The notes beneath the pieces were generated by a model, which saw only the letters and a program-made list of their open reading frames with translations, was not told where the DNA came from and did not search any database. From positions 1 through 17,750 of the forward strand of contig CAJUJI010000049.1 in the NCBI GenBank assembly GCA_910586875.1: a DNA stretch of 17,750 nt, given 5' to 3'. Of this stretch, positions 14,236-17,750 are shown one piece after another (positions within the stretch are counted from its first letter, which is position 1; every line of letters starts with the position of its first letter). Position numbers and translations under genes: made by a program. The stretch is from an uncultured Anaerotruncus sp. GTDB taxonomy: Bacteria > Bacillota > Clostridia > Oscillospirales > Ruminococcaceae.

Positions 14236-15285
14236 TTAAGCGTTGAACAGATCCTTGTACTGCACCAGGTTGTCATAAACCATGTTTGCGTACTCCATAC
14301 CCTCTACCGGGTCCATATACTGCGAGGTCAAAAAGCTTTTGCCAGCCTCTGCAATGAACTCCTCATTCTCGCAAACGTTCTTCATTGCGGTGGTGAACCT
14401 GTTGAGCACTGCGGGATCGGTTCCCTTTGGCATTGCACAGAAGAAAAACTTATTGAAGTCCATCTCATAGCCCTGCTCGGTGGTGGTCTCCAGATCCGGC
14501 ATCAGCTCATTGCGCTCCTTCGAACACAGCCCCAGGTTGATAAACTCGCCGTTGTCAAAGTATTCTTTGTTCAGACCATACTGGGTGTTGATCACATCGG
14601 TTTTGTGGCCAAGCAGCGCGGTAGTTTTTGCAGCGTTTCCGCCTACGTCCACCAGATTCATGTCGGTACCGGTCACCTGCTCGAGCGCAAGACCAATCAA
14701 ATGTGGGTAACCGCCGGTCTGCATCCCAAATTCTACCTTACCTGGGTTCGCTTTCGCATACTCTACCAGCTCTGGCAGCGTCTTGTATGGTGCATCCTTG
14801 TGGGTCGCCAATACTGTGGTATTGTCCACCAGGCAGACACCTGCAAAATCATACGCATCCAGCTTGTAATCGATCAGACCGGAAATTTCGGTCAGCATCG
14901 CCTCTGTATGGAAAAACAGCACGGTATGACCATCCGGTTTCGACTCTAGCACCTGGTCCATACCGATCGTGCCGCCTGCGCCTTCCACATTCACAACAAC
15001 GACCGAGCTGCCCAGCTCCTGCTCCAGATATTTCGCAAACATACGCGCGTTCAGGTCGGTATCTCCGCCTGGCTTGAGCGGAACGATAATCTGAATGGTC
15101 TCGGTGGGATACTTCACATCCTCCGCAGGAGCCGCTTCACTGGAAGCCGGCGCGGCAGAAGATGCGGGTGCGGCGGAGGATGCTGGCGCCGCTGAGGAAG
15201 CCGGTGCACTGGACCCGCCACAGCCAGTCATTGCAGCCATTGCCATAGCCATCAAAACTGCGATTACTCTTGTCTTTTTCATCAT
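14236..15285 (-). CDS. tctC: TTT substrate-binding lipoprotein TctC (second system)
   Basis: The 349-residue precursor has a lipoprotein signal with lipobox AMTGC (lipidated C22), an Ala/Pro/Ser repeat spacer (27-50) and a TctC (Bug-family) domain. Typical motifs are IIVPLKPGGDTD (about 67-78), EGAGGTIGMDQV (near 101) and KPDGHTVLFF. It captures a carboxylate outside the membrane for TctA/TctB. Two adjacent ATG codons are possible; AAGGAG lies 4 bases from the first and 7 from the second, so the mature start may be the second Met. It is the first gene of the minus-strand operon and is preceded by a TGTTATAACA operator. A strong terminator-like hairpin follows it. Confidence 0.95.
   Translation of the reverse strand: MMKKTRVIAVLMAMAMAAMTGCGGSSAPASSAAPASSAAPASSAAPASSEAAPAEDVKYPTETIQIIVPLKPGGDTDLNARMFAKYLEQELGSSVVVVNVEGAGGTIGMDQVLESKPDGHTVLFFHTEAMLTEISGLIDYKLDAYDFAGVCLVDNTTVLATHKDAPYKTLPELVEYAKANPGKVEFGMQTGGYPHLIGLALEQVTGTDMNLVDVGGNAAKTTALLGHKTDVINTQYGLNKEYFDNGEFINLGLCSKERNELMPDLETTTEQGYEMDFNKFFFCAMPKGTDPAVLNRFTTAMKNVCENEEFIAEAGKSFLTSQYMDPVEGMEYANMVYDNLVQYKDLFNA
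15136..15207 (-). repeat. Four 18-bp in-frame repeats encoding APASSA
   Basis: Four tandem 18-bp units encode A-P-A-S-S-A (the last unit ends in Glu) at residues 27-50 of TctC, between the lipidated Cys and the folded domain. The copies differ mostly at third codon positions, so the peptide spacer rather than the DNA seems to be kept. Copy number could vary between strains. Confidence 0.75.
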
Positions 15286-15353
15286 GTTTCTCCTTACTTT
15301 CCATAATATTTCTGCTTGAAAGCCTATCCAGGCTGGATTACCTAGTTGACATA

Positions 15354-15406
15354 ACTGTTATAACATTTTTCGTGCAAAACACTACATTTCACAAAACGAT
15401 TATAAC
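15354..15406 (-). promoter_or_regulatory. Promoter/operator region of the minus-strand TTT operon
   Basis: The perfect 10-bp palindrome TGTTATAACA (15356-15365, within ACTGTTATAACA at 15354-15365) also occurs in the promoter of the upstream GntR gene. A second, partial site, CGATTATAAC (15397-15406), lies about 42 bp (four helical turns) away. On the minus strand the full site is preceded by a TTGCAC -35-like hexamer 6 bp away, but the -10 is poor. Repression by the 15424-16104 product is inferred. Confidence 0.6.
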
Positions 15407-15423
15407 GATTTAAAGAAATAGCG

Positions 15424-16104
15424 CTATTCTTCTTTGCCCCAGTTTTCCACAATTGGATCCAACGAATCCATAATATGCAGGCGCATCATTTTATCCGCCT
15501 CTTCCGGATCTCCCTGCGCGATTACGTCCAACAAACGCTGGTGCCAATAACGCGGCGCTGCAAATCGCGAGCGGGTCTCCCGCAATGCCTTGCAGAGAAT
15601 CCAAAACAGATTGATTTTGCGCAGCGCCTCCTGCAAAAGCAGGTTGCCTGTGTAGCTCGCCAGTTTGGTGTGGAACTTAAAATGCATATCCCGCATTTGT
15701 TCGGTTGTCTCTGGGCTATAGGGCGTGTTATCCAATATCTGCGCAATTTCGCCGAGCTCTTCCTTCTGCTCTGGTGTCAAACTGACCGCAACCATGCGCG
15801 CCACTTGACACTCAATCGCTTCACGGAATTGGTAGGTCTCAATCACCTTTTCCAGTGTCGGAACGGTGACAAACGATCCCCACTGCGGGCGGGATTCTAC
15901 CAGCTTGTCATCCTCCAACCGTTTGAGCGCCTCAATCACTGGGATGACGCTTACACCGGTCACCTCCGCCATTTTGCGCCGTGAAAGACGCATCCCTGGC
16001 TGAAACTCCCCATCCAATATTTTTCGTGAGATAATTTTATATGCAAGCTCTGGCATTGTTTGAAAATTTTCTTCTGTAACGCCATTCGCGGGCCTTGCTG
16101 CCAT
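15424..16104 (-). CDS. GntR-family regulator, FCD subfamily, of the minus-strand TTT operon
   Basis: The 226-residue protein has an N-terminal winged helix (about 15-82) and a C-terminal FCD domain (about 85-220). Likely metal-site residues are H145, H188 and H210. The fourth position, four residues before H145, is H141 where this family usually has Asp or Asn. Members usually repress transport and catabolic genes until an organic acid binds. The gene lies just upstream of, and on the same strand as, the second TTT operon (138-bp gap). Its own promoter and the operon's upstream region both carry TGTTATAACA, indicating autoregulation together with operon control (inference). GGGAG stands upstream of the ATG. 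Ligand unknown. Confidence 0.92.
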   Translation of the reverse strand: MAARPANGVTEENFQTMPELAYKIISRKILDGEFQPGMRLSRRKMAEVTGVSVIPVIEALKRLEDDKLVESRPQWGSFVTVPTLEKVIETYQFREAIECQVARMVAVSLTPEQKEELGEIAQILDNTPYSPETTEQMRDMHFKFHTKLASYTGNLLLQEALRKINLFWILCKALRETRSRFAAPRYWHQRLLDVIAQGDPEEADKMMRLHIMDSLDPIVENWGKEE

Positions 16105-16137
16105 TGATTTATTCTCCCTTTCGCTGTTTACAATTTA

Positions 16138-16166
16138 ATCATATTACTGTTATAACACTTTGTCAA
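16138..16166 (-). promoter_or_regulatory. Promoter of the second GntR gene with operator inside the spacer
   Basis: On the minus strand TTGACA (16161-16166), a 17-bp spacer and TATGAT (16138-16143) form a near-consensus promoter. The palindrome TGTTATAACA (16148-16157) fills the spacer, so bound repressor would exclude polymerase. A degenerate copy of the -35 plus operator segment, with AACTTTGTCAAT matching CACTTTGTCAAT in 11 of 12 bases, lies about 44 bp upstream at 16190-16211. It has no -10. Confidence 0.8.
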
Positions 16167-16268
16167 TGCACTTTTGACGATCTTTCTTATTTATATCAAA
16201 ACTTTGTCAATCCTGTAAATTATAAACCTCGCTTCTTAGCAGTTATTCACAAGCATTTTCTAAAGATC

Positions 16269-16752
16269 AAAAGTTTCGCCAGCCTTTTCAAAGGCTGCGG
16301 GGTCGTGGGGCAGCGCCCCGCGTCGCGTCCAGCAAATCCCAAAGGGGTTTGTTGGACGCGAAACGCATCTTAATCGTTTGAGAGCGGCGCGCACGCCGCG
16401 ATAGCCCCCGCAACCGCGGTGCCAAATCGCAAGATTTGGTCGCCATGCGGTTGCGGGCGGCTGACCGCGCGGTACGCGGGGCAGCCGCTCCTTTTTACCG
16501 GCTCGCCTTTGGCGAGCCGGACCCAGGTGCGCGCGTACCGCGCCGCACCTGGACGAAGCAAGCGGATCGCGCCAATCCTCCGGATTGTCACGCCGCTTGC
16601 TGGGGGATATCACCGGACTGCGGTCCGGCTCTTGGACGATAAGGATGCGTTTCGAGCAAAAGAAAAAGCCCTAAAAGGGCTTTTTCTTTTGCTCGACCAG
16701 GGGCGCCGCCCCTGGACCCTGCCACCTTTTAAAAAAGGTGGACAAAATTTTT
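16269..16752. repeat. 484-bp composite hairpin element with imperfect inverted ends
   Basis: This GC-rich, apparently non-coding block is almost continuous stem-loops. Clear stems include 16304-16311 / 16315-16322, 16324-16340 / 16344-16360 (17 bp with two G-U), 16407-16417 / 16447-16457 enclosing a 7-bp stem with a GCAA loop, 16498-16507 / 16511-16520, 16523-16531 / 16544-16552, 16557-16565 / 16593-16601, 16653-16671 / 16677-16695, 16697-16704 / 16708-16715 and 16722-16730 / 16733-16741. The left end (16269-16322) and the reverse complement of the right end (16697-16752) align as imperfect terminal inverted repeats. No target duplication or transposase is seen. It is probably a dispersed non-autonomous repeat; a structured RNA is possible. 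Confidence 0.75.
16653..16695. terminator. Perfect 19-bp hairpin, likely bidirectional terminator within the element
   Basis: Arms 16653-16671 and 16677-16695 are fully complementary around a 5-nt TAAAA loop. Each arm carries an A/T-rich stretch. It would stop transcription entering from the 16819-17738 genes on the minus strand as well as from the left. Confidence 0.65.
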
Positions 16753-16818
16753 AACTCGCCTGCGGCGGGCAAGGGCATGATGCTTTATTCTTCTGCTCTT
16801 TTTTATGATGATCTTCGA

Positions 16819-16998
16819 TTATTTGTCTTGTGGAGCATCGGCCTCGTGTAAAATTTTCAGCATCTGTTCAATCTGCTCCTCCGTGCCGCCACAAATATTA
16901 TCAAAGCCAGTCGGGTCCAGCCAAGCGGTTGATTGATGTGCAGGGTCCTCCCCGCCATAGATGTTCTCAAACACATCTTCCGTTCTTCTATCCGCCAT
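16819..16998 (-). CDS. 59-residue acidic protein, unknown function
   Basis: A short frame starts at the ATG at 16998 with AAGGTG about 6 bases upstream and stops with TAA at 16819. The product begins MADRRTEDVFENIYGGEDPA. It is acidic (many Glu and Asp), has a possible amphipathic helix at about 39-52 (TEEQIEQMLKILHE) and one Cys (residue 36), with no signal or membrane segment. It lies 32 bp downstream of the PepSY protein gene and probably shares its mRNA. I recognise no family. Good ribosome binding site, coding-like sequence and placement support a real gene. Confidence 0.65.
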   Translation of the reverse strand: MADRRTEDVFENIYGGEDPAHQSTAWLDPTGFDNICGGTEEQIEQMLKILHEADAPQDK

Positions 16999-17030
16999 TT
17001 TTTCACCTTCTCACCGTTATACAGCACCGC

Positions 17031-17738
17031 TTAATCGTCATAATCTACATCCCAATCAATAATGGCACCAGTTGCTGCATCAATTTCAAATTCATATTCA
17101 AACATGCCCTTGCGCATTTCCCCTTCATAGATCATGCGTCCATCCTCATGGTCAAGCTTGAGCTTATAAATAATCGCATCAGGCACCTTTTCAAGCGCAA
17201 TTTGCCGCGCCTGCTCCATAGTAAGCATTGTAGAGGCGGTATTGGCCTGCTCCACGAATTTGATCTCCCGCTGAAGCACTGTACCGGTCTCTGGATGCAC
17301 TTCATACTCCCCATAGCTCGTGGCAGTCTGGAAGGTCACCTTATACTCTTTATACCAATCATCGTTGTCCAACACCACAGTTACAATCTCTGCGCCTTCC
17401 AGCTCATTGGTCACTGCTTTTTTGGCATCCTCCTCGCTCAATGTCACCTTTTGGCTGCCGTAATCATGAACCAACTTACTTTCAAATTCCCGCAACTTCT
17501 GACTAAACTTGTCAATTTGCACCTCATATTTTTCTTGACGGCTCTCGCTGAAAAATTTCAGCTCATATTTATAGCCCTCATCCTTTGTATGCAGATGAAT
17601 GCTGTCCTTTGGCAGATATTTTTGCGCAATCGTTTTTGCCTGCATTGCTGTAAGATCCGCTGCAAACGCCTGCACTGCCATCATCGAGGCTAGCATAGCT
17701 ACACCCAAAATCCCTGCAAATATCCTTTTGCTGTTCAT
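17031..17738 (-). CDS. Secreted protein with three PepSY-like repeats
   Basis: The 235-residue protein has a classical signal peptide (basic start, hydrophobic 7-22, probable cleavage after AFA at about 27). Three similar segments follow (about 28-90, 97-161 and 170-232). Each begins with the PepSY pattern of a short helix, such as LTAMQAKTIAQKYL or LTMEQARQIALEKV. The second and third end in the typical strand pair closing with a turn (HPETGTVLQREI, DAATGAIIDWDV); the first is the most divergent. PepSY domains are thought to modulate or inhibit peptidases or to bind ligands outside the cell. No lipobox is present, so release or loose association with the wall is likely. GGAGG lies 7 bases before the ATG at the window edge. 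The partner protease, if any, is not in the window. Confidence 0.82.
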   Translation of the reverse strand: MNSKRIFAGILGVAMLASMMAVQAFAADLTAMQAKTIAQKYLPKDSIHLHTKDEGYKYELKFFSESRQEKYEVQIDKFSQKLREFESKLVHDYGSQKVTLSEEDAKKAVTNELEGAEIVTVVLDNDDWYKEYKVTFQTATSYGEYEVHPETGTVLQREIKFVEQANTASTMLTMEQARQIALEKVPDAIIYKLKLDHEDGRMIYEGEMRKGMFEYEFEIDAATGAIIDWDVDYDD

Positions 17739-17750
17739 TAGAAAACCTCC

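Noticed and set aside
16190..16211. Second promoter for the downstream GntR gene using the upstream TTGACA
   Set aside because: No acceptable -10 hexamer lies 16-18 bp downstream; it looks like a degenerate duplicate of the real promoter-operator segment.
16419..16754. Open frames of 92-117 codons inside the hairpin element, on both strands
   Set aside because: They run through the stems, lack ribosome binding sites and have Arg/Pro/Gly-rich composition typical of spurious translation of GC-rich repeats.

Overview
The window looks like chromosomal DNA of a medium-GC Firmicute of the class Clostridia, probably Oscillospiraceae-like (inference). The support is strong GGAGG ribosome binding sites before nearly every gene, Ser/Ala/Pro-rich linkers behind lipoprotein signals, FCD-type GntR regulators and a GC-rich hairpin repeat of a kind I associate with gut Clostridia. 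There is no rRNA, tRNA, CRISPR array, transposase or phage gene.

Left part (1-3670). A PAS/AAA+/Fis-type regulator of the sigma-54 activator family (91-1521, minus) lacks a recognisable GAFTGA loop. It follows an unknown anchored protein (1547-2305, minus). Two contiguous 18-bp palindromic sites lie just past the regulator's stop codon (29-64). A small three-helix membrane protein (2565-2864, plus) and another unknown membrane protein (2928-3599, minus) converge on a perfect bidirectional terminator. The two unknown minus-strand proteins share a C-terminal W-x-G-W-G tail.

Central part (3672-16104). Two tripartite tricarboxylate transporter (TTT, TctABC) operons face each other and share one terminator at 10186-10216. 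Plus-strand operon: divergent GntR/FCD regulator (3672-4325), a consensus promoter with a palindromic operator over its -10, a DUF3830-like protein, an unknown helical protein, tctB, tctC, tctA and a short fucose-isomerase-like protein. Minus-strand operon: GntR/FCD regulator (15424-16104), tctC, tctB, tctA, an HpcH/HpaI-type aldolase and a D-2-hydroxyacid dehydrogenase. Each tctC is followed by a strong hairpin that probably raises binding-protein output over membrane components. The presumed operators of the two regulators, TGATATATCA and TGTTATAACA, are near-identical 10-bp palindromes. Together the genes suggest controlled uptake of two organic or sugar-acid substrates and their breakdown by isomerisation, retro-aldol cleavage and NAD-linked hydroxyacid oxidation or reduction. 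The substrates cannot be read from sequence.

Right part (16105-17750). A promoter with an internal operator precedes the second regulator. Next comes a 484-bp element (about 16269-16752) made almost wholly of hairpins, with imperfect inverted ends and no credible gene. Last are a 59-residue acidic protein (16819-16998, minus) and a secreted protein with three PepSY-like repeats (17031-17738, minus), probably co-transcribed.
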